Shown: positions 6,655 through 12,663 of the stretch, in pieces | How positions within the stretch are numbered: position 1 is the stretch's first letter | How the letters are laid out: the number at the start of each line of letters is the position of its first letter | Source: CALLCD01 sp039817885 | Lineage (GTDB): Bacteria > Pseudomonadota > Alphaproteobacteria > Caulobacterales > Hyphomonadaceae | Reading direction: 5' to 3' | NCBI GenBank assembly: GCA_039817885.1 | Contig: JBCBUY010000081.1 | Span: 1 to 14,523 of the forward strand | DNA length: 14,523 nucleotides | Program-made: the position numbers and the translations under genes | Notes under the pieces: model-generated | Told to the model about the DNA's origin: nothing | The model's database searches: none | Seen by the model: the letters and a program-made list of their open reading frames with translations, nothing else

Positions 6655-6879
6655 TCAGGACGACGACTTCGCCTCATCCTTTGCTGGCGTTACGTCGACC
6701 ATATCTTCTTTGGTGACAGCTTTTGTCTCGTCCTCTTCCGGATCATTCAAGCCGGTCCTAAAACTGCGGATCCCTTTGGCAACGTCTCCCATGATTGAGG
6801 AGATACGGCCTCGACCACCGAATACGAGGACGGCGACGACCAGAACTATGACGATTTGCAAGGGACCTACGGAACCCAT
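6655..6879 (-). CDS. tatA: Sec-independent translocase subunit TatA
   Basis: The 74-residue protein has a short membrane helix (about 6-20, PLQIVIVLVVAVLVF), the Phe20-Gly21 hinge typical of TatA, and an amphipathic helix (about 25-43, ISSIMGDVAKGIRSFRTG). An acidic, disordered C-terminus follows. TatA multimers form the protein-conducting assembly recruited by TatBC. AGGAG (6886-6890 on the complementary strand) lies 6 bases upstream of the ATG, a strong ribosome-binding site that supports this start. The gene is preceded by a 97-bp gap after scpB holding a putative terminator and a weak promoter, so tatABC may be transcribed partly on its own. Confidence 0.94.
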   Translation of the reverse strand: MGSVGPLQIVIVLVVAVLVFGGRGRISSIMGDVAKGIRSFRTGLNDPEEDETKAVTKEDMVDVTPAKDEAKSSS

Positions 6880-6907
6880 GGCTATCTCCTAAGCATTTTA
6901 CCAATCC

Positions 6908-6936
6908 ACTGTATGCGCGAAGCGATTCTTGTACAA
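6908..6936 (-). promoter_or_regulatory. weak candidate tatA promoter
   Basis: On the minus strand TTGTAC (6931-6936) and TACAGT (6908-6913) are separated by exactly 17 bp. Matches to the sigma-70 consensus are 3/6 and 4/6. A GANTC methylation site (GATTC, 6924-6928) lies in the spacer. The spacing is right but the hexamers are poor, and alphaproteobacterial promoters often deviate from the consensus. Confidence 0.25.
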
Positions 6937-6962
6937 TGGCCGCAAATTAGGGAATAAAGTAT

Positions 6963-6991
6963 GAAACTGACGCAATCTAGGTGTCAGTTTC
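6963..6991 (-). terminator. hairpin overlapping the scpB stop, possible terminator
   Basis: GAAACTGAC (6963-6971) and GTCAGTTTC (6983-6991) form a perfect 9-bp stem with an 11-nt loop that contains the scpB stop codon. On the minus strand the stem is followed by a moderately T-rich stretch (ATACTTTATT). The stem is AT-rich, so termination may be partial; it could also stabilise the mRNA 3' end between scpB and tatA. Confidence 0.4.
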
Positions 6992-7756
6992 GTCCTCAGC
7001 TACGAAATCCGTTATGAATTCAGGCTCTTCAATACGGGTTTCTGGTGTCTCCAGAACATCTTCCGAGAGCTCATCTGCAACCATACCGTCCGCACTGAAG
7101 CCTTCGGGAATCACATCTGAGAGCAATCCCTCGGCCTCCAGTTCGGCCTTCCCCGGCAGGACACCCAGGTCTTCGAGGCCAAAATGTTCTAGAAATTTGT
7201 CTGTTGTGCCCAGAGTCACTGGCCGGCCGGGCGTTTTCCGACGGCCCTTGGTCTTGATCCATCCCGTCTCAAGCAGAGTGTCGATTGTGCCCTTGGACAC
7301 CGCAACGCCTCGTACGGCCTCGATTTCAGCGCGTGTGACCGGCTGGCCATAAGCGATGATAGCGAGCGTCTCTAACGCGGCCTGGCTCAACTTCTTCTGC
7401 ACATGGCGCTCTTCGACGAACAGAAAGGCGAGATCCTCGGCTGTTTGGAAACGCCATTTGCCGGCAACTTCCATGAGCTGGATGCCGCGCCCGGCATAGG
7501 TTCGCTTAAGCTCCATCAGGACCTGGGCCGGCTCGACGCCCTGGGGCAGGATTTCAGCGATTTGTCCCGCGCTGAGAGGCTCACCGGCTGCGAACAGCAC
7601 GGCTTCGGCGCGTCTCAAGGCTTCTGCCATCACATCTTCCATCGCGTCGCGATGTTCACCTGCGGTCCGCTGATAAGTGAAAGACAGCTGGCGCACGGCT
7701 TTACGGATATCCTCACTGTCGGTGTCGTCGGTCATGGATCTCTCAAGCGGTCTCAT
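6977..7756 (-). CDS. scpB: segregation and condensation protein B
   Basis: ScpB is the winged-helix (kite) dimer that with ScpA binds SMC to form the bacterial condensin. Winged-helix segments are visible at about 45-115 (AEALRRAEAVLFAAGEPLS) and 120-200, with the family hallmark ALETLAIIAYGQPVTRAEIE and then RGVAVSKGTIDTLLETGWI. The 259 residues end in a long acidic tail (from about 200), longer than in typical ScpB of roughly 190-200 residues. An N-terminal extension of about 40 residues precedes the first domain. The ATG at 7756 overlaps scpA by 14 bp and has AGGAGG 12 bases upstream; an ATG at 7735 (MTDDTD) is an alternative that would leave a 7-bp gap. Confidence 0.92.
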   Translation of the reverse strand: MRPLERSMTDDTDSEDIRKAVRQLSFTYQRTAGEHRDAMEDVMAEALRRAEAVLFAAGEPLSAGQIAEILPQGVEPAQVLMELKRTYAGRGIQLMEVAGKWRFQTAEDLAFLFVEERHVQKKLSQAALETLAIIAYGQPVTRAEIEAVRGVAVSKGTIDTLLETGWIKTKGRRKTPGRPVTLGTTDKFLEHFGLEDLGVLPGKAELEAEGLLSDVIPEGFSADGMVADELSEDVLETPETRIEEPEFITDFVAEDETDT

Positions 7757-8573
7757 GGCTTGCGCCCCCCTCCTCTCTCAAAACGCCGCGAAGATAAAGC
7801 GGCGTGAAGTGTTCGATCTGCTTTACGTCCACATCACCGTCACGCACGAGTTCCAATGCTGCGCAGAAGACGCTCGCTTTTACCGATGTCTCGGGCAGCT
7901 CGGTGTCCGGAAGGCTCACCTGTCTGCGGATATGATCAAGACTCCGCCATTCATCGAGATCGGGAAGGATGGATTTCAGCGACTGGCGCGCCGCTTCCAG
8001 CGGCAGAACAAGTTGTTGTTCGATCCTGTGGGGGCGCGCCTCTTCCTTGCGGACGCGAATGGCTCCGAAGGCCTGGGTAAGATGATAGATGCCTGTATCG
8101 TATTCGGTGTGCTTGATGACTTTTGGTTGCTCTGGCATGCCACGCAAGAACACGATATTGTCCAGCAGCGGTCCGTTTTGCAGAGCGTCAGCAGCCTCAC
8201 GCATGGCATCGAGACGCTTCAAACGAAAGGCAAGGCGATCGGCCATATCCTCCGCGCTTTCATCACTGTCTTCCTGCTTTTCAGTTTTCGGCAGTAATAG
8301 GCGCGATTTGAGGTAGGCCAGCCAGGCCGCCATCAGCAGATAATCGGCTGCGAGATCAATGCGCTGGGCTTTCGCCTCTTTGATAAAGGCAAGATACTGA
8401 TTGGCGAGATCCAGGATGGACACCTGCCGCAGATCTACTTTCTGCCGGCGGGCCATATCCAGCAACATGTGCAGCGGGCCTTCGAATCCATCTGTGCTGA
8501 TGTAGAGCACATCTTGGCTGTCCGCCTCCTCTGCCCCTGCGGACAAAGCGTCTATGGTGACAGCATCGTTCAT
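7743..8573 (-). CDS. scpA: segregation and condensation protein A (kleisin)
   Basis: ScpA is the kleisin subunit that bridges the SMC heads in bacterial condensin. The hallmark FEGPLHMLLDMARRQKVDL appears near residue 30. It is followed by LANQYLAFIKEA and AADYLLMAAWLAYLKSRLLLP, the helical core that contacts SMC, and the C-terminal winged-helix region (SVFCAALELVRDGDVDVKQ) ends the protein. I place the start at 8573 (276 residues) because its ATG overlaps the nagZ stop as TGATG, a classical coupling arrangement, with AGGAG 11 bases upstream. The frame is also open to an ATG at 8621, which would add 16 residues inside nagZ. It is coupled to scpB downstream. Confidence 0.93.
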   Translation of the reverse strand: MNDAVTIDALSAGAEEADSQDVLYISTDGFEGPLHMLLDMARRQKVDLRQVSILDLANQYLAFIKEAKAQRIDLAADYLLMAAWLAYLKSRLLLPKTEKQEDSDESAEDMADRLAFRLKRLDAMREAADALQNGPLLDNIVFLRGMPEQPKVIKHTEYDTGIYHLTQAFGAIRVRKEEARPHRIEQQLVLPLEAARQSLKSILPDLDEWRSLDHIRRQVSLPDTELPETSVKASVFCAALELVRDGDVDVKQIEHFTPLYLRGVLREEGGASHETA

Positions 8574-9619
8574 CAGGCCGCCATCTCCTGATTGGCCAAA
8601 AGACGTTCCATACGTTTCCATCCCGTATCGGGATCAAACGGCGTCGTTTGTGTCGCAAACTGTTCCGCCCTCTGGGCGCGCTCCAAGGGCTTGCCGCGTA
8701 GCACAGGCACCGCTCGCCCGACCTCGGCCATTTCTGCCAGGATAACATCTGGATCGGTCACAAAGCCCGAACAGTGGAGCACGACATCACAGCCTGCCGC
8801 AATGGCACCGTTCGCCCGCGTTTCCAGGCGTCCGCCCAGGGCGTTCATGCCAAGATCATCTGTCATCAGAAGACCTTCAAAGCCGATTCGACCCCTGATG
8901 ACGTTGGAAATCACAGGTTGGGAAAGTGTCGCCGGGCGCTCAGCATCAAACGCGTCATAAGCAATGTGCGCTGTCATCGCCATTGGCGCATCGGCCAGCG
9001 CTTCAAAGATTGCGAAATCGGTCGCAAGTTCATTGTCACCGGCGGTCACCCGCGGCAGATCTTCATGGCTATCGACAAGCGCGCGGCCATGGCCTGGCAT
9101 ATGTTTGATGACCCCGGCGACACCGCCATCACGGAGGCCGCGAACAGCTGCCCGACCGAGCGCTGATATGGCGTCTACAGACTCTCCAAAGGCACGGTCG
9201 CCGATGATGTTGTGCGCCCCTTCGATCGGCAGATCGAGCACGGGAGCACAGTCGGCATGGATCCCCATTGAAGAGAGTTCGTGGGCGATCAGCCGATGGC
9301 CGAGCCATGCGGCTTCCAGGCCGCGTTCAGGGGCCCGCTTATACAGCGCGCCATAGGTCGCGCCGGACGGAAACATTGGCCACTCTGGTGACTTCAAGCG
9401 GGCAACTCTGCCGCCTTCCTGATCTATGAAAATTAAGGCCGGACGCCCAAGCGCACTCCATATGTCGTCGACAAGCTGGCGAACTTGTCCTTTCGACACA
9501 CAGCTGCGCCCCATCAGGATAACCCCCCAGGGCTGCACCTCAGAGAATAGCGATTTCTCGGCCTCGGTCAGGTCCGGCCCAGAAACGCTGAGTATGCAGG
9601 CGCGTGGGGCTGTGCTCAT
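8573..9619 (-). CDS. nagZ: beta-N-acetylhexosaminidase, glycoside hydrolase family 3
   Basis: NagZ removes N-acetylglucosamine from 1,6-anhydro-muropeptides in the cytoplasm during peptidoglycan recycling. In this 348-residue single-domain enzyme the GH3 signature IKHMPGHGRALVDSHEDLP gives Lys172-His173 and the Asp183-Ser-His185 loop dyad used by NagZ as the general acid/base. The nucleophile is Asp254 in LLMTDDLGM. FIDQEGGRVARL (64-75) is another strong family block. No signal peptide is present, which agrees with a cytoplasmic enzyme. It overlaps the upstream SPOR gene by 4 bp and couples to scpA by TGATG. The SPOR-nagZ pairing fits a shared concern with glycan strands: SPOR domains bind denuded glycans. 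Confidence 0.94.
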   Translation of the reverse strand: MSTAPRACILSVSGPDLTEAEKSLFSEVQPWGVILMGRSCVSKGQVRQLVDDIWSALGRPALIFIDQEGGRVARLKSPEWPMFPSGATYGALYKRAPERGLEAAWLGHRLIAHELSSMGIHADCAPVLDLPIEGAHNIIGDRAFGESVDAISALGRAAVRGLRDGGVAGVIKHMPGHGRALVDSHEDLPRVTAGDNELATDFAIFEALADAPMAMTAHIAYDAFDAERPATLSQPVISNVIRGRIGFEGLLMTDDLGMNALGGRLETRANGAIAAGCDVVLHCSGFVTDPDVILAEMAEVGRAVPVLRGKPLERAQRAEQFATQTTPFDPDTGWKRMERLLANQEMAA

Positions 9620-10443
9620 CCGTTCACCACAATACAGGCTCGACCCTTGTCTTTCAGCGCGTCACAAAAGGCTGAAGCATCCGCGCGATTGCCAAAGGAC
9701 CCTACGCGAACACGGTAAAATACCCCCTTCGCTCCAAGGTCAGCGCGTTGAATCTGTTTGCTGGCGCCTGTGAATAAAGCAGATTCAGCGGCTGCAACCT
9801 CATCCCAGGCAGCGTCAGCGGCAGACTGGGACCTCAATGCGCCGACTTGAACCAAGAAACTGCCCCCCGGTGTAAAGCGGCCAGCCAGCTGCTTTGGTTC
9901 AGTGGCAACACCCGGCGTCGGAGCCTCGGCGATATCTAGCTCACGGGGTTCTGGCGGCACGATGGGCTCCGGCAAGGCTTCAACGCGAACAGTGCCGGCG
10001 GGTTCACCTCCCGCTTCGAACGCTTCCAGCTGGCGAATCGCTTCACGCGGAATGCCGGTCACCTCATCGATTTCGACTTCCTGACCAGGCCGCAACTCGA
10101 TCGGTGGGCCACCCTGGAGGATCTGGTCCAAATCGCCGCGCTCATTGCCGTCCAGCTGATCATAGATACGTCGATCGAGATCCGGCGCGACAATGCCGCC
10201 CGGATCGTCTGGGCGACTCTTATACGGCGTCGAATCCGCCATGATAACTGGCAAACCGGCCGGATCTGGGCGAATCCCCTGTTTGTACGTGTTCCAGATG
10301 ACGGCCGCGAAAATCAACATAACACCCAGCAAAAGCGTGAGGATAAGCGGGCCACGCGCGCTCTCCTCGCTCCCATCAAAGCTGCGATAATCGTCCTCGA
10401 ACGGGCCGAGATCCTGTTCATATCTTTGTCCGGACTGGCGCAT
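9616..10443 (-). CDS. membrane-anchored SPOR-domain protein
   Basis: The 275-residue protein is a predicted single-pass inner-membrane protein. It has a short acidic cytoplasmic N-terminus (1-30), one membrane helix (about 32-50, PLILTLLLGVMLIFAAVIW), and a long Pro/Glu-rich periplasmic linker. The C-terminal SPOR domain (about 190-275) is recognisable from GGSFLVQVGALRSQSAADAAW, then YRVRVGSFGNRADASAFC. SPOR domains bind peptidoglycan glycan strands lacking stem peptides and target proteins to the division septum, as in FtsN. Its place just before nagZ is conserved in alphaproteobacteria, where it is usually annotated only as a SPOR-domain protein. The ATG at 10443 has a GAGGA ribosome-binding site 5 bases upstream. 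The gene is probably first in its transcription unit. Confidence 0.9.
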   Translation of the reverse strand: MRQSGQRYEQDLGPFEDDYRSFDGSEESARGPLILTLLLGVMLIFAAVIWNTYKQGIRPDPAGLPVIMADSTPYKSRPDDPGGIVAPDLDRRIYDQLDGNERGDLDQILQGGPPIELRPGQEVEIDEVTGIPREAIRQLEAFEAGGEPAGTVRVEALPEPIVPPEPRELDIAEAPTPGVATEPKQLAGRFTPGGSFLVQVGALRSQSAADAAWDEVAAAESALFTGASKQIQRADLGAKGVFYRVRVGSFGNRADASAFCDALKDKGRACIVVNG

Positions 10444-10559
10444 GCATTCCTCTGAATCGTATCATACAATTCGTTAACTCTACGCGCCTCTTTATTAATG
10501 AGCTTTAAATCCAGCGTCTTTCAAGAATCGTTTATCCACAGGTTCGATGAAGAACAGCG
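10444..10559. promoter_or_regulatory. intergenic control region upstream of the SPOR-nagZ-scpAB unit
   Basis: This 116-bp AT-rich gap between dgt and the SPOR gene contains a perfect DnaA-box sequence TTATCCACA (10532-10540). It also has two GANTC methylation sites (GAATC at 10454-10458 and 10525-10529). TTAA occurs at 10474-10477, and a TTAA-N6-TTAA pair lies at 10495-10508, one base short of the canonical CtrA spacing of seven. DnaA, CcrM and CtrA are the core cell-cycle regulators of Caulobacter-like bacteria. On the minus strand a TTGAAA could act as -35, but I see no clear -10 partner. I infer a promoter here for the downstream group. Confidence 0.45.
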
Positions 10560-11732
10560 TCAGACCATGCTGTCGAGATTGAACAGTCTGCGATGCTCTT
10601 CGATCGCGTAATTGTCTGTCATGCCTGCGATATAATCACAGACCATACGGGCCCGCCGCGTGCCTGTCACCTGTTCTGCGTCCGCGCGCCAGGGGGGCGG
10701 CAGCGTGTTCGGCTCTGAATGAAAGGCCTCGAACAGGTCTTTTAGCATGCGTTTTGCCTGGGACCGCATGCGGTTGACCTTGTAATGCTTGTACATTCGC
10801 TCTGACAGAAAAGCCCGTAGAGAACTCTGTTGCTCGTTCAGTTGATCTGAAAACGAGACCAGCGGGACCGGCATTGCCCGCACCTCAACTGCTGTGGCGG
10901 GTTGATGTTCGGCCACCCGGCGTTCGGTCTCGACAGTGACATCATTAATCCAGATGCCAATCAGCCGCCGCACGGCTTCGTAAACGACTTTGCGGTCATC
11001 AATATGGGGATAGTCGGATCGCACGGTCAGGAATGCTTCACCGACGAGGGGGAGATTTATCATGTCGTCGATCGTAAAGAGGCCGGCCGCAATCCCATCG
11101 TCAATATCGTGGTTATTGTAGGCGATATCATCTGCAAGGGCTGCGACTTGCGCCTCCGGCCCGGCAAATTGATCCAGTTCCAACGTCTCCAAGGCATGAT
11201 AGTCGCGAAACGCTGCGGGAAGTTCCTCTATGGACTGCTCACCGGTCAGCAGTGGCCCATTGTGCTTGACCAGGCCTTCGAGCATTTCCCAGGTGAGGTT
11301 TAGGCCGTCAAAACTCGGATAACGCGTCTCTAATTTGGTCACGACCCTCAATGTCTGGGCATTGTGATCGAACCCCTCAAACTCAATCATGCAGTCGTCC
11401 AGTTGATCCTCGCCGGCATGACCGAAAGGGGGATGCCCGAGATCGTGGGCGAGCGCGAGGGCTTCTGCCAAGTCTTCGTCCAGCCCCAAAGTGCGCGCGA
11501 TAGACCTGGCAATCTGGGCAACTTCTAACGAATGCGTCAGCCGTGTTCTGTAATGATCCCCCTCATGGGCAACAAAGACCTGGGTTTTTTGCTTTAGTCG
11601 ACGGAACGCTGTTGCGTGGATGATTCGGTCGCGATCGCGTTGAAATGGGGTGCGGGTGGCCGAGGGCGGCTCATCATAAAGCCGACCACGGCTCGTTTTC
11701 CAGTCGGTCGCAAAGACTGCTCTCTTTTCCAT
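10560..11732 (-). CDS. dgt: dGTPase-like HD-domain dNTP triphosphohydrolase
   Basis: The 390-residue protein belongs to the HD superfamily enzymes that cleave dNTPs to deoxynucleosides and tripolyphosphate. The metal-binding residues are visible as His67 (in TRLTHSLEVAQ), His96-Asp97 (in LALAHDLGHPPFGHAGE) and a later Asp in ALADDIAYNNHDIDDG. The N-terminal block RTPFQRDRDRIIHATAFRRL with KTQVF is typical of the family. The length fits the shorter, alphaproteobacterial type annotated as 'deoxyguanosinetriphosphate triphosphohydrolase-like' rather than the 505-residue E. coli Dgt, so the preferred nucleotide is uncertain. It diverges from erpA across only 28 bp. In related genomes argS commonly follows dgt, but here the next gene is the SPOR gene. 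An AGGGA 11 bases upstream is the likely ribosome-binding site. Confidence 0.92.
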   Translation of the reverse strand: MEKRAVFATDWKTSRGRLYDEPPSATRTPFQRDRDRIIHATAFRRLKQKTQVFVAHEGDHYRTRLTHSLEVAQIARSIARTLGLDEDLAEALALAHDLGHPPFGHAGEDQLDDCMIEFEGFDHNAQTLRVVTKLETRYPSFDGLNLTWEMLEGLVKHNGPLLTGEQSIEELPAAFRDYHALETLELDQFAGPEAQVAALADDIAYNNHDIDDGIAAGLFTIDDMINLPLVGEAFLTVRSDYPHIDDRKVVYEAVRRLIGIWINDVTVETERRVAEHQPATAVEVRAMPVPLVSFSDQLNEQQSSLRAFLSERMYKHYKVNRMRSQAKRMLKDLFEAFHSEPNTLPPPWRADAEQVTGTRRARMVCDYIAGMTDNYAIEEHRRLFNLDSMV

Positions 11733-11747
11733 CGACGAATAATTCCC

Positions 11748-11755
11748 TATTTATA
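11748..11755. promoter_or_regulatory. shared -10-like box in the dgt/erpA divergent region
   Basis: The 28-bp gap between the two start codons contains TATTTATA (11748-11755). Read on the plus strand TATTTA can serve as a -10 for erpA, ending 7 bases before its ATG. Read on the minus strand TATAAA can serve as a -10 for dgt. The -35 elements would fall inside the opposite gene's coding sequence and are weak. The placement predicts a leaderless erpA mRNA, since no Shine-Dalgarno is present before its ATG. Confidence 0.4.
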
Positions 11756-11760
11756 GGTTT

Positions 11761-12087
11761 ATGAGCGATGTGACCCTCACCGAGAGCGCTGCCAAGCGCA
11801 TTAATGCGATTCTCGCCAAACAAGCCGGCGCGACCATGCTGCGCGTGTCTGTCGATGGTGGCGGCTGTTCCGGCTTCTCCTACAAGTTCGATTTCGAACA
11901 AGACGCCAATAGCGACGATCTCATTGTCGAGCGTGACGGAGCGAAGGTCGCCATCGACGAAATGAGCCTTGAATTCCTCCGCGGATCCGAAATCGACTTT
12001 GCCACCGAGCTCATCGGCTCTGCATTCAAAATCAACAATCCGAATGCCACGGCCAGCTGCGGCTGCGGTACGAGTTTCTCCGTTTAA
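11761..12087 (+). CDS. erpA: A-type iron-sulfur cluster carrier/insertion protein
   Basis: The 108-residue protein is a HesB/IscA-family A-type carrier that delivers Fe-S clusters to apoproteins. The three conserved cysteines are present: Cys36 in GGGCSGFSY, and Cys100 and Cys102 in the C-terminal SCGCGTSF. The opening TLTESAAKRI and the length are standard for the family. In alphaproteobacteria this copy beside dgt is usually annotated ErpA; IscA or SufA would have the same motifs, so the subtype rests on context. No isc or suf genes are nearby. It stands alone, diverging from dgt, and is followed by a hairpin terminator. No ribosome-binding site precedes the ATG, which suggests leaderless translation. 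Confidence 0.92.
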   Translation: MSDVTLTESAAKRINAILAKQAGATMLRVSVDGGGCSGFSYKFDFEQDANSDDLIVERDGAKVAIDEMSLEFLRGSEIDFATELIGSAFKINNPNATASCGCGTSFSV

Positions 12088-12093
12088 GAAAAG

Positions 12094-12123
12094 CGCCCGA
12101 CCTGCTGGTGTACAGGCCGGGCG
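12094..12123. terminator. bidirectional hairpin terminator between erpA and the convergent secreted-protein gene
   Basis: CGCCCG (12094-12099) pairs with CGGGCG (12118-12123) and CCTG (12101-12104) pairs with CAGG (12113-12116), giving a GC-rich 10-bp stem with one A/C mismatch and an 8-nt loop. On the minus strand the stem is followed directly by CTTTTCTT, so it is a good intrinsic terminator for the gene at 12168-12515. On the plus strand, after erpA, the U-tract is absent and termination would be weaker. Confidence 0.7.
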
Positions 12124-12167
12124 AGTAGACTCACGCCATGAAACGGAGTGGGCGCGAGAGGTAGGGG

Positions 12168-12515
12168 TCAGTCTTGCGGCCGAAATTCAGCGAACTGAGC
12201 GGGGTTTGTCCGCTCCAGATGCCTGATATAGGCGCGTGGTAGTTCAACTTGCTGGACGCGACCGTCAGAGATCACACATTTAGCGATCCCCCATCCGCCA
12301 TCGAAATTCATCGTATAGCTGAAGATATCCGCGCGATTGCCGATGGTGCGATACCTGGCACGTAGTCGGATCTCTTCGGCAGCGGGTGCGACAGCGTCGA
12401 TAATTGCGGCGTTACAGAGATCCCGCTGTGTTTCGTAGGGTGTGTCCGCTGTGGCGGTGCCTAGTCCCGCAATTGAGAGCGCAAGGCCGACGGTCAGAGA
12501 TTTGAGAATAGTCAT
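12168..12515 (-). CDS. small secreted protein of unknown function
   Basis: This 115-residue protein is not one I recognise. It has a clear Sec signal peptide: Lys5, a hydrophobic core SLTVGLALSIAGLG, and cleavage after Ala23 (TATA before DTP). The mature protein of about 92 residues contains exactly two cysteines, Cys34 and Cys80, which could form one disulfide in the periplasm. Its sequence is mixed alpha/beta in character (RARYRTIGNRADIFSYTMNF, then DGGWGIAKCVISDGRVQQVEL), and the C-terminus is helical and charged. GGAGAG 9 bases upstream of the ATG supports the start. The gene is convergent with erpA and diverges from the LysR gene across 147 bp. Divergent genes are classical LysR targets, so control by that regulator is possible but unproven. 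Confidence 0.72.
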   Translation of the reverse strand: MTILKSLTVGLALSIAGLGTATADTPYETQRDLCNAAIIDAVAPAAEEIRLRARYRTIGNRADIFSYTMNFDGGWGIAKCVISDGRVQQVELPRAYIRHLERTNPAQFAEFRPQD

Positions 12516-12551
12516 GGGAGGAAACTCTCCTATCTGGTTGCGAAATCGGGC

Positions 12552-12571
12552 GGCAAATCGTTTGATCTGCC
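12552..12571. promoter_or_regulatory. imperfect palindrome, candidate operator or leader hairpin
   Basis: GGCAAATC and GATCTGCC flank a GTTT loop. On DNA one of the eight pairs is mismatched (A12556/C12567). In minus-strand RNA the same position becomes a G-U pair, so a full 8-bp hairpin with a 4-nt loop would form in the leader of the secreted-protein gene, about 36 nt before its ATG. It may equally be a protein-binding dyad in the region shared with the LysR gene. Confidence 0.35.
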
Positions 12572-12626
12572 ACGGACATCCGCCGGCTTAATGTCTAAGC
12601 CAAAGATAGGTTTTCGCGACTTATTC

Positions 12627-12655
12627 TTGAAATGCATTGTTTGTATATGTAATAT
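12627..12655 (+). promoter_or_regulatory. sigma-70-type promoter of the LysR gene
   Basis: TTGAAA (12627-12632, 5/6 match) and TAATAT (12650-12655, 4/6 match) are separated by exactly 17 bp. Seven bases separate the -10 from the ATG at 12663, so transcription should begin at or next to the start codon. No Shine-Dalgarno is present, in line with a leaderless mRNA. The promoter independently supports 12663 as the true start. Confidence 0.6.
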
Positions 12656-12663
12656 TCCATATA
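12644..12663. promoter_or_regulatory. TATATG-N8-CATATA dyad over the -10 and start codon
   Basis: Six-base arms TATATG (12644-12649) and CATATA (12658-12663) form a perfect dyad enclosing the -10 hexamer of the LysR promoter. A regulator bound here would block RNA polymerase. LysR proteins commonly bind interrupted dyads and repress their own gene, so autoregulation is the simplest reading. The arms are AT-rich and could be chance. Confidence 0.35.

Noticed and set aside
8574..8621. ScpA start at the ATG at 8621
   Set aside because: It would overlap nagZ by 49 bases; the ATG at 8573 overlaps the nagZ stop as TGATG and has AGGAG upstream.
10532..10540. Replication origin based on the DnaA box
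   Set aside because: Only one exact box was found, with no array of further boxes and none of the usual origin-flanking genes. It is treated as a possible regulatory site.
12591..12662. LysR start at the ATG at 12591
   Set aside because: The extra 24 residues are not part of the family, and the predicted promoter lies downstream of this ATG.
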